Assembly (NCBI RefSeq): GCF_003342675.1
Contig: NZ_CP031148.1
Location: forward strand, 620,001-684,000
DNA from: Haloplanus rubicundus
Lineage (GTDB): Archaea; Halobacteriota; Halobacteria; Halobacteriales; Haloferacaceae
Length of the DNA stretch: 64,000 nt
Direction: 5' to 3'
The notes under the pieces were generated by a model. It ran no database searches and was not told where the DNA came from. It saw only the letters and a program-made list of their open reading frames with translations. The position numbers and the translations under genes are program-made. The number at the start of each line of letters is the position of its first letter. Positions within the stretch are counted from its first letter, which is position 1. Positions 1 to 8,187 of the stretch are shown in pieces.

Positions 1-46
1 CGAATCGGCCCGCGCTCCCGGTGCTGCGTGCCTTGTTCTCGGCCAT
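1..46 (-). CDS. rpl37ae: 50S ribosomal protein L37ae, N-terminal fragment (gene runs off the window)
   Basis: Only the first 15 codons are inside the window, read leftward from an ATG at 46-44. They encode MAENKARSTGSAGRF, which I recognise as the conserved N-terminus of archaeal L37ae (eL43), a zinc-ribbon protein of the large ribosomal subunit. A TATA-like box (GGATAAAC on the plus strand, 73-80) lies about 30 bp upstream of the ATG, fitting a leaderless start. The zinc-binding cysteines are outside the window, so identification rests on the N-terminus alone. Confidence 0.8.
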   Translation of the reverse strand, partial: MAENKARSTGSAGRF

Positions 47-102
47 AGTACCGCTGAATACCGGGAGGGAACGGATAAACCCTGCGAGTTGCCCCCGTCG
101 GA

Positions 103-825
103 TCAGTGCACCATATCCAGCAGGAAAATCGAGAGGAACCCGACGAAAAACAGCGTCGTCGACACCGGCGTCTCGGGGACTTTCTGTGCTTTCACCAGCA
201 ACTCCTCGGTGACGAGATACAGCAGTGCCGCGGAGCCGAAGGCGAGGATGATCGCGATTGGTGCCCCGGTCACCCCGTCGAGAGCGAGGACGCCGACGGT
301 CACGCCGGCCGTCAGCAACGCCCCGAACGCCGCCGGCACCGCGAGTTTGCGGAGGGTCCCGATCCCCGAGGGCAGCGCGACGACGCCGGCGACACCCAGA
401 AAGAGCACCTCGATGGAAAGCGCCACGGCGATGAGGACGCCGGTCGCGGCCTCCGTGAGGAAGGTGACGCCGATGAGCACCCCGTCGATGAGCATGTCGA
501 TACCGACGGTGATGAGCAGTCCGGCGGCGCCCGCGTAACTCCCGCCAACCCCTCGCTTCTCGATGACCGTGCTCAGCCGGTGGATGCCGAGCATCGTCAC
601 GACACCGACGGCGAACCCGACGACGACCACCGTCGGCGCCCGGTCGTGGACGTCCGGCAGCAGTTCGGCGGCGACGGCGGCGATGACCACGCCGGCCGCG
701 AAATGTTGCACGTTGCTCTCCATCTGCGCCCCCGGCGGTCGGTAGACGGCGATCACGCCGCCGACCAGCGCGGCCACGACGGCCAACATCGTGTACGACA
801 GCGCCTGAATCAGAGTCCCGGCCAT
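103..825 (-). CDS. ZIP-family divalent metal transporter, divergent
   Basis: Predicted 240-residue integral membrane protein with about eight hydrophobic helices and no cytoplasmic domain, the plan of ZIP metal permeases. The second helix carries the family pattern H41, A43-G45, E54-L-L-P. The fourth and fifth helices, where classic ZIPs have HNxxD and HExP metal ligands, read DMLIDG (110-115) and SIEVLF (138-143), so the two histidines are replaced while D114 and E139 remain. Start taken at ATG 825 because the upstream extension is arginine-rich and unlike a signal or helix. It could transport a different ion from Zn/Fe or be a distant relative only. Confidence 0.65.
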   Translation of the reverse strand: MAGTLIQALSYTMLAVVAALVGGVIAVYRPPGAQMESNVQHFAAGVVIAAVAAELLPDVHDRAPTVVVVGFAVGVVTMLGIHRLSTVIEKRGVGGSYAGAAGLLITVGIDMLIDGVLIGVTFLTEAATGVLIAVALSIEVLFLGVAGVVALPSGIGTLRKLAVPAAFGALLTAGVTVGVLALDGVTGAPIAIILAFGSAALLYLVTEELLVKAQKVPETPVSTTLFFVGFLSIFLLDMVH

Positions 826-950
826 TCGCCCGGTGTTCGTGGCCGGACCCTGATTAATCCGGGCGATTCGAGCGAACCTTCGACCCGGGGATCGACCGCG
901 TTCCCGTCCGTCCAGTGGTCCCTCCACGAACGCTCGGGCCGGGCGTTCGT

Positions 951-1028
951 AGGGGTTATCGTAACTGTCCTTAGATTCTCGTCGGACCGTCCCAGCGAGA
1001 ATCTCTGCTGACTTCCGATAATCCCTAT
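951..1028. repeat. 78-bp nested stem-loop element, family 1, copy A
   Basis: An intergenic element with an outer imperfect inverted repeat (AGGGGTTATCG / CGATAATCCCT) and a perfect 9-bp inner stem (AGATTCTCG / CGAGAATCT). It aligns without gaps to 40405-40482; the inner stems differ but stay paired, so the structure is conserved. Its right end touches the stop codon of the DUF2103 gene. It may be a small mobile or structural-RNA element. Confidence 0.7.
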
Positions 1029-1750
1029 CAGTCCTGCAGGTCGGCGGCCGCCAACGCCTCGTTCAGGTCGTCGCGGACGCGTTCGCCCGTCTCCCGGTCC
1101 ATCGCCGTCGTCACGATCCGGTTCTCCTGGACGCTCGACCCGTCGCGCAGGAGGAGGCGCACGTTGCCGTTGCCGTCCGCCCGGGTCACCTTCGCCCGGA
1201 GTCCGGACTGCGATCCCGTCCCGCCGGCGTCGATCGGACCGGGAACGATCTTTTTGACGTGCGGGTGTTCGGCCACCGTCGAGATGGCGCGCCGCCCCGT
1301 CCGCCCGCCGATCAGCGTCGTGTGCCGGCCGCCGAGTTTCTCCTTCGGCGGCGTCTCCACCACCTCCAGCGCCCGGTCGCCGCGCCGCTCCAGCACCGCC
1401 GCCACCGGGTCCTCGCCGGCGACGCGGTAGAACTCGTAGTGGGTCTCCGCCCGCACCGCGCGGATGGTCTCCCGGTCGCCGGCCGCGAACACCGTCTCCG
1501 GGCGCTTCCGGCGCAGTTCGTCGGCGATCAACCCCGCGAAGTTCCGCCGTTCGATGACCCGCGCTTCCCCCTCCTCCTCCGGGCGCGTGGTGATCGTCGT
1601 TTCGCCCAACACGTCCTCCTCGTCGAGCATCGTCAGGCGAGCGCGGTCCTCCGCGATGTCGAGGACGACGGCGTCGCAGTTGGCGGTGTGACAGACCAGA
1701 CAGTAGTCGCCCGGCCGGTCTAACGGGGACCCACACCGCCCACACTCCAT
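1028..1750 (-). CDS. DUF2103 family predicted metal-binding protein
   Basis: 240 residues starting at ATG 1750. The N-terminus is a zinc ribbon with C3-x2-C6 and C17-x2-C20. The centre has the segment HTTLIGGRTGRRAI (143-156) followed by VKKIVPGPI, which I recognise as the core of the DUF2103 family of uncharacterised archaeal proteins. The C-terminal third is a small beta-rich stretch. The upstream in-frame extension (to 1825) lacks family similarity, so the ATG just before the ribbon was chosen. Molecular role unknown; the ribbon plus basic core would fit nucleic-acid binding, which is inference. Confidence 0.65.
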   Translation of the reverse strand: MECGRCGSPLDRPGDYCLVCHTANCDAVVLDIAEDRARLTMLDEEDVLGETTITTRPEEEGEARVIERRNFAGLIADELRRKRPETVFAAGDRETIRAVRAETHYEFYRVAGEDPVAAVLERRGDRALEVVETPPKEKLGGRHTTLIGGRTGRRAISTVAEHPHVKKIVPGPIDAGGTGSQSGLRAKVTRADGNGNVRLLLRDGSSVQENRIVTTAMDRETGERVRDDLNEALAAADLQD

Positions 1751-1834
1751 GGTCGTGGCAGTCGGCCCGCGCGGATAAGTGCGTCCTTCGACCCCGACAC
1801 AAGACCCATTGTATTCCGTTCGCACGGCTCACGC

Positions 1835-3187
1835 ATGGTCCCCCCTCTCTCCCTCCCCCGGACCCTCGTCGCCCTCGCCCTCGTCGGGGCGCTCCTCGGT
1901 GCCGCGTTCGCGGTCCCCGCGGCGGCCAGCCCCCGTCCCATTCAGGTGTGTTCGCCCTGTGAACGCGGGTTCACCTACGCGGCCCAGAGCCACGACGTGG
2001 ACGTGGAGATAGAACGCAGTACCGCCACCATGCGCGTCCACCGCAACGGCTCCGCGACGTGGACCGTCGAGAACCGGCTGAACGACACGGCCGCCTTCGA
2101 GAACGCGTCGCTCCGGCAGGCCGTCGCCGAGGAGGCCATCTTGGTCCACGACGCCCGCCTGTTGTCGACGAGCGTCTCGGGCGATACGGTGCGGATGCGC
2201 TACCGCACGTCCGACGCCGCGACCGAGGCATCCGGCGGCGTCCTCCGGGTCGAATACTTCCGCGACGACCCCGGTGCCATGGTCCGATCCGGCCTCGGTG
2301 CCGACCGCCTCACGCTCGTCGCCCCCGAAGGGATGGCCGTCGGCCACGCCCTCCCCGGCGCCGACGTGTCGGGCCGCGAGATGACGGTCACGTCGTTCGA
2401 CGGCGGCGGCGACGGTCCCTTCGTCACCCTCGTCCCCGAGGGCGATCCGCTCGCCCCGCTGTGGAGCCTCGTCGCCGTCACCCTCCCGCTCGTCCCCGTC
2501 GTCGGCCGGAACCTCGCCTTCCTCGTCGCGATTCCGACGCTCGTCTTCGTCGGCGGCCTCCGGGCCGTCGCGTGGGCCGTCTCGGCCGCGGGTCTCGATC
2601 CGGCGGCCGCCACCTCCGACCGCCGCGCACTCGTCGTCGTCGCCCTCGCTCTCCTCGCCCTCGCCCACCCGCTCGCCCCGGGGCTGTTCGCCCTCGGCGG
2701 CGTCGAACCGCCACTCGTCGCCGGCGCGGCCGGCGCCGTCGTGCTCGGCGGCGCCCTCGCCGTTCCCGCCGTGCGTGCCCGCCTCTCGGTCGCCCGTCTC
2801 GCCGGCCTCGTCGGCCTCGCGTTCGTCGTCGCCGTCGCCGTCGGCGTCCTCCTCCGGGCGCTGACGGACCTCCACGTCACCGAGCAGGTCGTCCGCCGGA
2901 TGCTCGTCGTCCTCCCGGTGTACGCCGTCACGCTCGTCGGGTACGCGGCGGCTCACGGCCGCCTCCGCGCGGCGCTGGCGGCCGCCGCCGGCGCGTTCGC
3001 CCTCGTCCTCGTCACCACCTTTCCGATCCTCTCGCAGGGTGGGACGCTCTACTTCCTCGGCGTCGCCGTCGCCGTCATCGGCGCTATCGGCGCCGCTATC
3101 GTCGGTATTCCGTTGTTCCTGCTCGGCCACAGCCTGCCCCGAACGGGCACGCCCCCCACCGCCGACGGCGGGACCGCGGACGACTAG
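1835..3187 (+). CDS. Exported multi-pass membrane protein of unknown function
   Basis: 450 residues. Residues 1-31 are a Sec-type signal peptide ending in an Ala-rich cleavage region. Residues 32 to about 208 form a predicted outward-facing beta-rich domain with several N-x-S/T sequons and a CxxC near the mature N-terminus (CSPC). From about 210 to the end there are seven or eight hydrophobic helices and a short acidic tail. The architecture suggests a surface sensor or a membrane complex subunit, but I recognise no family. Its stop codon interlocks with that of truD (shared CTAG, 3184-3187). Confidence 0.7.
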   Translation: MVPPLSLPRTLVALALVGALLGAAFAVPAAASPRPIQVCSPCERGFTYAAQSHDVDVEIERSTATMRVHRNGSATWTVENRLNDTAAFENASLRQAVAEEAILVHDARLLSTSVSGDTVRMRYRTSDAATEASGGVLRVEYFRDDPGAMVRSGLGADRLTLVAPEGMAVGHALPGADVSGREMTVTSFDGGGDGPFVTLVPEGDPLAPLWSLVAVTLPLVPVVGRNLAFLVAIPTLVFVGGLRAVAWAVSAAGLDPAAATSDRRALVVVALALLALAHPLAPGLFALGGVEPPLVAGAAGAVVLGGALAVPAVRARLSVARLAGLVGLAFVVAVAVGVLLRALTDLHVTEQVVRRMLVVLPVYAVTLVGYAAAHGRLRAALAAAAGAFALVLVTTFPILSQGGTLYFLGVAVAVIGAIGAAIVGIPLFLLGHSLPRTGTPPTADGGTADD

Positions 3188-4518
3188 AGGTCCCGCGGGT
3201 CGACTTTCAGGAACTCCCGCAGGACGGCCGTCGCGTACGACCCCCGCGGGAGCGAAAAGGAGAGGGTGAGCGGGTCGCGGGCGACGTCGAGGTCGGTCCC
3301 GACCAGAATTGCCCGCCGGGTCCCCGTCGACTCGAAGTTGCCGGGGAGGTCGAAATCGGCGGGTGCGAGGTCCAGATCGGCCAGCACCTCGCGCGCTATC
3401 TCGCCGGGTTCGCCGTCGCCCAGACCGGTCTCGGTCCCGACGAGCGGCGCGGTGACGAACGCGCGGCCGCGCTCGCAGTGCCGGGTCACCACGTCGACCC
3501 GACCTTCGCTCACTCGTTGCAGGCGGTCGGTGTCGGGGACCGGCAAGCCCTCGGGCGCGTCGGCGTCGGCGAAGGCCACCACGTCACCGGCGACCGGGCG
3601 GTCGAAGGGGAGGCCGCGGCGCAGGCGCTTCGAGAGCATACGGTTGAACGCGTAGGACTGCGCCGCGTTGACGAAGAGCCGCTGGAGGTTCCACGGCACG
3701 GTTTCGAGCGCGGCCCGGAAGTCCGCCGGCTCCGCGCCGCCGTTCTCGACCAGCGCGTGGAGCATCGACCGCTCGTAGCCGAGGTGACCCGGCGTCGCGT
3801 CGAGGGCGACCTGCCAGTCCGGATCGGCGCTGTCCGCCACCGTATCGACCGTCGCCCGCGCCTCCTGTGTTCGGTCGGGCTCCGACTCCGCGGGGTTGCC
3901 GACGTACGCGAGCACCGCCTCGCGCCACTCCTCGCGGACGACGTGGAGTCCCACCTCGTGGGTGACGGGCCGCCGACTGCCGAAGCGCTGGTGGCCGAAG
4001 ACGTTGGGGACGGCGACGCGTCCGCCGCCGAACTCGCGGAGGGCGTCGGTGACCGCGTCCACCTCGTCGGGCCGCTCCGGGTCGGCGATCCGAATCTCGA
4101 AGGCGTTGCCCGCGAGGTCACCGAACTCCAGATTGCGGCCGATCCGGCCCAGCGCCTCGATGTCGGCGCCCGAGAGGTCGGGCAGGTCGCCGGCGTCGAC
4201 GCCTTGGACCGAGAATAGCTGCGTCGTGACCGCGCGCTTGTCCTTCGTCCCCGCCCACGACACGCGCTCGCGGCTAACCTCGAGCGCCGAGGAGAGCGCT
4301 CCCGCGAAGTCGTTGGTGTCCCAGTCGGTGAGCGTCGCGCGGACGAGGAGGTGGGGGTAGGCGCCGGGGTCGGCGTCGAGCGGCTCCGGCTCTACGCCCT
4401 CGAGTTCGCGCACCCGGAAGTCGGCCGGGGCGTCACGGAGGTGTCCCCCGACGCCGGGGCCGTCGCTCACGTAGTAGTCGATGCCGACCTGCCGTTCCAG
4501 TGGGTGTGCCTCGCGCAT
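3184..4518 (-). CDS. truD: tRNA pseudouridine(13) synthase TruD
   Basis: 444 residues; converts U13 in the D-arm of tRNA to pseudouridine. The catalytic motif GTKDKRA is at 90-96 with Asp93 as the expected nucleophile; [16 protein letters not shown] (129-144) and the [12 protein letters not shown] segment (171-182) are also characteristic. Start at ATG 4518: homologues begin with a similar MREAHPLE segment, whereas the longer open frame upstream is Arg/Pro-rich antisense of the next gene. Convergent with the membrane protein gene to its left, with interlocked stops. NicO starts a separate unit upstream, 62 bp away. Confidence 0.9.
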   Translation of the reverse strand: MREAHPLERQVGIDYYVSDGPGVGGHLRDAPADFRVRELEGVEPEPLDADPGAYPHLLVRATLTDWDTNDFAGALSSALEVSRERVSWAGTKDKRAVTTQLFSVQGVDAGDLPDLSGADIEALGRIGRNLEFGDLAGNAFEIRIADPERPDEVDAVTDALREFGGGRVAVPNVFGHQRFGSRRPVTHEVGLHVVREEWREAVLAYVGNPAESEPDRTQEARATVDTVADSADPDWQVALDATPGHLGYERSMLHALVENGGAEPADFRAALETVPWNLQRLFVNAAQSYAFNRMLSKRLRRGLPFDRPVAGDVVAFADADAPEGLPVPDTDRLQRVSEGRVDVVTRHCERGRAFVTAPLVGTETGLGDGEPGEIAREVLADLDLAPADFDLPGNFESTGTRRAILVGTDLDVARDPLTLSFSLPRGSYATAVLREFLKVDPRDL

Positions 4519-4580
4519 CGGGGTCGTCACCGGCGATTCGCGCCCCCGACGGGATACGCTGTCGGTTCGACGGTCGGTGC

Positions 4581-5228
4581 TCAGACGAGGCCGGCCACCT
4601 CGGCCAGCAACAGACAGCCGACGGCGACGCCGACGACGCCGGCGAGTCCCCGGAGGGTGCGCCGGGCGCCGGCGTCGAGGCTCCGCCCCCACACCGCCGA
4701 CGCGGCCGCCATCGTCAGCACCGATCCGACGCCGAAGGCAGCGAGGAAGGCGACGCCGGTCGGCAGATCCGGTGCGGCGGCGACCAGCGCGACCACCAGC
4801 GCGCCGCTCCCCGCGACGCCGTGGAGGGCGCCGACGAGAACCGAGTCGCCGTGCAGGTGGACGTGCCCGCCGCCCAGCGATAGGTCCCCGACCTGCAGGT
4901 GACCGTGGAGCGGATGCGTCCCGTGGTCGTGTTCGCGGTAGCCGAGGACGCCGGCCAGCATCCGCGCCCCGAGGTAGACGAGGACGACGCCGACGACGCC
5001 CTCGAACAGCGCGGTGACCGAAGTCGGAAGCCTGACGCCGAGGAGGAGGAACGTCACCCCGAGCGCGGCGATGGGGAGGGTGTGGCCGACGCCCCACGAG
5101 GCGCCGACGAGGCCGGGCCGGGATGGGTCGTCGTCGACGAGCGTCACGATGGCGGCGAGGTGGTCCGTTTCGAGTGCGTGGCGCGCGCCGAGGGCACCCC
5201 CGGCGACGGCGGCGGCGACGAGTGACAC
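4581..5228 (-). CDS. NicO/RcnA-type nickel-cobalt permease
   Basis: 215 residues with about six transmembrane segments. The first helix has the nickel-permease signature HALETDH (H17-x4-D22-H23), and a GHTLP motif occurs at 49-53. A histidine-rich loop lies at about 99-137 ([13 protein letters not shown]). These features mark the NicO/HupE/RcnA superfamily, which moves Ni2+ or Co2+. Direction cannot be read from sequence: the His-rich loop is typical of RcnA efflux proteins, but uptake is possible. A NikR regulator lies about 53 kb away (58101-58529). The Met-rich lipoprotein gene is transcribed divergently from the same intergenic region. Confidence 0.7.
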   Translation of the reverse strand: MSLVAAAVAGGALGARHALETDHLAAIVTLVDDDPSRPGLVGASWGVGHTLPIAALGVTFLLLGVRLPTSVTALFEGVVGVVLVYLGARMLAGVLGYREHDHGTHPLHGHLQVGDLSLGGGHVHLHGDSVLVGALHGVAGSGALVVALVAAAPDLPTGVAFLAAFGVGSVLTMAAASAVWGRSLDAGARRTLRGLAGVVGVAVGCLLLAEVAGLV

Positions 5229-5420
5229 GTTCGCGGCTCGTCGCCCCCGGGCTTAATTCGCGTGGTTCGTTGGATCGCTCCGGACCGCCTCCGGCGCGGC
5301 GCCGTCTGCCCCCGACCGTGCCCGGCTCACAGTCCGGACGAACTCTAGATGGAGTTCCGACGAAGCCTGTCCGAAACTTGAAAAATCGCCTTTACCGCCG
5401 ACGTTCTCGGATCGGACGCG

Positions 5421-5756
5421 ATGTCACATCACACGACACGACGGCGGTCCCTCGGAACGGCTGGCGCACTGACCGTGACGGCGCTGGCCGGCTGTACGGA
5501 CTCCGGGTCCGGCGGCGACGGGGACGGGATGGACGAGTCGTCGATGGACGGGAGCGAAGACAGCACGATGGACGGAGGTGAAAACAGCACGATGGACGGC
5601 GGAATGACCGAGACGTCGATGGCCGGAGACGAAAACGGGACGATGGAGGACGGAACGAACGGCACGTCGATGGCCGGCGGCGAAAACAGCACGATGGACG
5701 GGACGGAGAATGGCACGATGGACGACGGAACGAACGACACGTCGATGGACGGCTGA
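5421..5756 (+). CDS. Tat-exported lipoprotein with Met-rich, sequon-rich repeats
   Basis: 111 residues. The N-terminus has arginines 7-9 and a lipobox ending LAGC (Cys25), so it is predicted to be Tat-exported and lipid-anchored. The remaining 86 residues are low-complexity: irregular 7-9-residue units such as ENSTMDGG, ENGTMEDG and TNGTSMAG, rich in Asp/Glu, with about 11 methionines and six N-x-S/T glycosylation sequons. There is no folded domain. A TTTACC box at about 5390 lies 28 bp before the ATG. Regular methionines beside acidic residues could bind soft metals, but that is inference. The repeats are also visible in the DNA. Confidence 0.75.
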   Translation: MSHHTTRRRSLGTAGALTVTALAGCTDSGSGGDGDGMDESSMDGSEDSTMDGGENSTMDGGMTETSMAGDENGTMEDGTNGTSMAGGENSTMDGTENGTMDDGTNDTSMDG

Positions 5757-5774
5757 CGGTCCCGCGGCCGGCGC

Positions 5775-6113
5775 TCAGTACAGCGACAGCTCGCCGGTCA
5801 CGCGGTCCACGTCCTCGTCGTCGCCGGGGCCGACGGCGAGCGCCGTCACCGTCCCCGGATCCAACTGGGTGTGGCCGGCGTCGCGGATGATGGCGTTCGG
5901 CAGGCCGGCCCGTTCGGCAGCGTCGGCCAGCTCGAACAGTTCGGCCTCGCCGCTCCCCTTCAGGACGACTTTCTTCTGTCCCTCCCCTTTCCACGCGCGG
6001 CGGGTGCGCTCGTCGGCGTCCTCGTACGCCGAGAGCGACGCGTGGGCGACCTGTGCAGCGAGCTTTCCCTGCCCCATGCCGAGGTCGGTCCGCGCGACGA
6101 TGGCCTGTTTCAT
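5775..6113 (-). CDS. pth2: Peptidyl-tRNA hydrolase, archaeal/eukaryotic type (Pth2)
   Basis: 112 residues, the usual length of Pth2. It releases peptides from prematurely dissociated peptidyl-tRNA. The N-terminal core [21 protein letters not shown] contains the conserved GKLAAQ(V)AHA segment with Lys17 and His24, and the [13 protein letters not shown] region follows the family pattern ending in a small-residue strand (TALAVGP). Start at ATG 6113, where homologues begin; the longer frame adds nine unrelated residues. It ends 18 bp from the lipoprotein stop, in convergent orientation. Confidence 0.92.
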   Translation of the reverse strand: MKQAIVARTDLGMGQGKLAAQVAHASLSAYEDADERTRRAWKGEGQKKVVLKGSGEAELFELADAAERAGLPNAIIRDAGHTQLDPGTVTALAVGPGDDEDVDRVTGELSLY

Positions 6114-6161
6114 ACCCCACCGCTGACGCGGGCGGGCCAAAGCGTCGTCGGTCCGGTGCGG

Positions 6162-6389
6162 TCAGGTGGCGCCTTCCTCCGAGGGACGGGGTCGCAACGC
6201 TCCGTAGCCGAGACTCCCGAGCAGGTAGCACAGGGACCCCACGAACAGCGGAATCGTGACGAACGTCGCGACGGAGTCCTCGCTCCCGCCGGAGTCGATT
6301 TCGTAGAGCTGGGCCGAGATGGTGCCGAACTGGAGGAGCACGAGCGCGACGCCGCGACGGACGGTCCGTTGGAGGGCCGGCGAAGCCAC
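6162..6389 (-). CDS. Small two-helix membrane protein, unknown
   Basis: 75 residues: a basic N-terminus, one hydrophobic segment (about 14-30), a short acidic Gly/Ser loop (about 31-41), a second hydrophobic segment (about 43-66) and a charged tail. Codon use matches neighbouring genes. No family recognised. It lies 48 bp downstream of pth2's start on the same strand and 36 bp after the actin-like gene, so it may be co-transcribed with the latter. Confidence 0.55.
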   Translation of the reverse strand: MASPALQRTVRRGVALVLLQFGTISAQLYEIDSGGSEDSVATFVTIPLFVGSLCYLLGSLGYGALRPRPSEEGAT

Positions 6390-6425
6390 GGCCGGTATCC
6401 CGTCCGGGCGAAAAAAGCCGTTTCC

Positions 6426-7523
6426 CTAGTACGCGTCGGCGGCGACGAGTCGCTCGGCGATGCGCTGGGCGCCGACGGCCGCGGACTCGGCCGGTTCGTC
6501 GGGTGCCACCGCCTCCACGTCCCGCTGGAGTTCCTCGCTCAGGCGCTCCTCGAACTCCTCGACGATGCCGGGGATACAGGCCATCCCGCCCGTGAGGACG
6601 ATGGGGCGGTCGAGCGCCAGCTGGTACACCTTGATGTAGTCGTTGGCGAGTTCGGGCAGGAAGGCGTTGGCGATCTCCTCGACGGCGTCGTCGACGTACT
6701 CGTCGACGGCGTCCATGACGCTGCGCTCGATGGTGAACTCGTGGGAGCCGCCGCCGGGCTGTTGGATCACGTCCGTGAACGGCTCGAAGTCCACGAAGTC
6801 GGCGTGCGCTTCTTTGTACTCGCGGGCCGTGGTGGTGTCGATGTTCACCCGTCCCTGCGTCTCCTCCTCGACGTAGTTGGCGATCATCCGATCCACCTCG
6901 TTGCCGGTGACGGCGCCGGTGGTGAAGGGGATGAGCTGCTCGCCCCGCCGGTACGCGGAGGCTTCGAGGTTCGTCGACCCCAGGTTCACGGTGACGAAGA
7001 TGTCGTCGACGGCTTCCAGCCCGTCGCCCATCGCCGGCACCGAGCCACAGAGCGATTCCGGATAGCTTCGGATGAGTGCCTCGCCGATGGAACTCCCCTC
7101 GATGACCGACTCCAGGTTCGCCAGTCCACGTTCGTTGTCGATGGTCGGAATGGCGTAGACGACGGCGCTGTTCTCGGGAACGTCGTTGGCGTCGATCACT
7201 TCCTCGAAGAACGTCGACGTGAGCTCCGCCCGCGACTCGTCTTCCGGCAGGCCCGAGCGAAGCGTGTACTGCACCCGGTCGGGATACTCCGTCGCCGCCT
7301 CCTCGCCGTAGAGTACCTTCTCCTCGCCCGTGATCACGTCCTCGTAGGTGGCGAGACAGGTCAGCGTCTTGACCGTCCGGAAGCCGTCGTCTTCGGGAAC
7401 CGTGATGACCGTCCGCGTGCTTCCGAGTTTGACGCCGATGGGAATCGGGTCGTCGCCGCCACCGCCAGTGTCGGCCTCCTCGTGCTCCGGGTCGTCGTCC
7501 ATCTCCGCGTCGGCTTCGCTCAT
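6426..7523 (-). CDS. Actin/Hsp70-superfamily ATPase (candidate haloarchaeal volactin-type cytoskeletal protein)
   Basis: 365 residues. After a disordered acidic head (1-26), residues 28-42 form a first phosphate loop (IPIGVKLGSTRTVIT), 177-189 a second (VTVNLGSTNLEAS, with Asn where most actins have Asp), and 307-320 the adenosine-binding motif (PIVLTGGMACIPGI). This is the order of actin/MreB folds. The length and lack of a substrate-binding domain exclude DnaK. The best known haloarchaeal actin homologue is volactin, a cell-shape protein; assignment to it is from memory of general features, not alignment. A FlaD/E-domain gene lies 48 bp upstream in the same orientation. Confidence 0.75.
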   Translation of the reverse strand: MSEADAEMDDDPEHEEADTGGGGDDPIPIGVKLGSTRTVITVPEDDGFRTVKTLTCLATYEDVITGEEKVLYGEEAATEYPDRVQYTLRSGLPEDESRAELTSTFFEEVIDANDVPENSAVVYAIPTIDNERGLANLESVIEGSSIGEALIRSYPESLCGSVPAMGDGLEAVDDIFVTVNLGSTNLEASAYRRGEQLIPFTTGAVTGNEVDRMIANYVEEETQGRVNIDTTTAREYKEAHADFVDFEPFTDVIQQPGGGSHEFTIERSVMDAVDEYVDDAVEEIANAFLPELANDYIKVYQLALDRPIVLTGGMACIPGIVEEFEERLSEELQRDVEAVAPDEPAESAAVGAQRIAERLVAADAY

Positions 7524-7571
7524 ACGGCCGCGGCTACTCGGGGGGATGGTAAATAATCACGCCCGCGATTC

Positions 7572-8084
7572 TCAGCGTTGCGAACAGGACGCCAGCCGAG
7601 CGATGTAGTGGAGGCTCACCCGGTGATCGTCGGCCCCGAGGCCGTTCGCGGCGTCGGCCTGCGGGTCGCCGATGCCGGCGAGATACCGGTCGAGCATCCC
7701 GGTGGTGTCGCTCCCGAGCCACCCCACCCGCTCGTAGAACTCGAGGGCGTCGGCGGCCGATTCGTGGCCCCCCTGCAGGACGAGAAACTCCAGCCACTCG
7801 AAGATCAGCGCCTCGGCGGACAGCGACGCGGGGAGGGCGGGGAGATACGGTCGCTCCACGTCCGCGCCGTCCAGCGCCGCGAGGTCACGCGTGATGGCCG
7901 TCTCGAAGGCGACGGCGGCGGCCGGCCGGTCCGTGTCGCCGTCGTCGTCGGTCGTTTCCTCGTCGTCGTCGGCCGCCGCGTCGACCCACGCCTCGGGCCA
8001 GTCGTCACGCCCGCCGAGCGACGGCTGGCCGACGCTGGCCGCCCGGAGTTCGTCGAGGTCGTAGTTTCGGGGATCGATGGCCAC
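7572..8084 (-). CDS. FlaD/E (ArlD/E) domain protein
   Basis: 170 residues. The N-terminus MAIDPRNYDLDELR resembles the start of haloarchaeal FlaD-like proteins, then comes an acidic linker (35-55). Residues 79-140 form the FlaD/FlaE domain: YLPALP, SAEALIFEWLEFLV (89-102), then a Tyr/Trp-rich helix and DRYLAGI. In the archaellum this domain belongs to the cytosolic ArlCDE complex that links the motor to chemotaxis. No other archaellum genes are nearby. It is followed after 48 bp by the actin-like gene, so an operon is likely. TATA box at 8112-8118. Confidence 0.75.
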   Translation of the reverse strand: MAIDPRNYDLDELRAASVGQPSLGGRDDWPEAWVDAAADDDEETTDDDGDTDRPAAAVAFETAITRDLAALDGADVERPYLPALPASLSAEALIFEWLEFLVLQGGHESAADALEFYERVGWLGSDTTGMLDRYLAGIGDPQADAANGLGADDHRVSLHYIARLASCSQR

Positions 8085-8110
8085 GGAACGCCGAGGCGTA
8101 CGGGCGCCCG

Positions 8111-8120
8111 GAAATTAAAC
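8111..8120 (-). promoter_or_regulatory. TATA box for the FlaD/E-actin-like operon
   Basis: The minus strand reads GTTTAATTTC here, about 28-34 bp before ATG 8084, embedded in GC-rich sequence. The spacing fits a leaderless haloarchaeal transcript. A second AT-rich spot (CTTATATT, 8145-8152) has no gene at a suitable distance. Confidence 0.55.
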
Positions 8121-8187
8121 CTTCGCGCGCGATCCGGGGCAACGCTTATATTGTCGTCCGCGTGGCTGACGCGTGGCCTCCCGGCCG

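Noticed and set aside
5541-5755. Apparent tandem DNA repeat, possible satellite or CRISPR-like array
   Set aside because: The units are short, imperfect and in frame with a lipoprotein gene; they encode the Met/Asp repeats. No spacer-repeat pattern exists.
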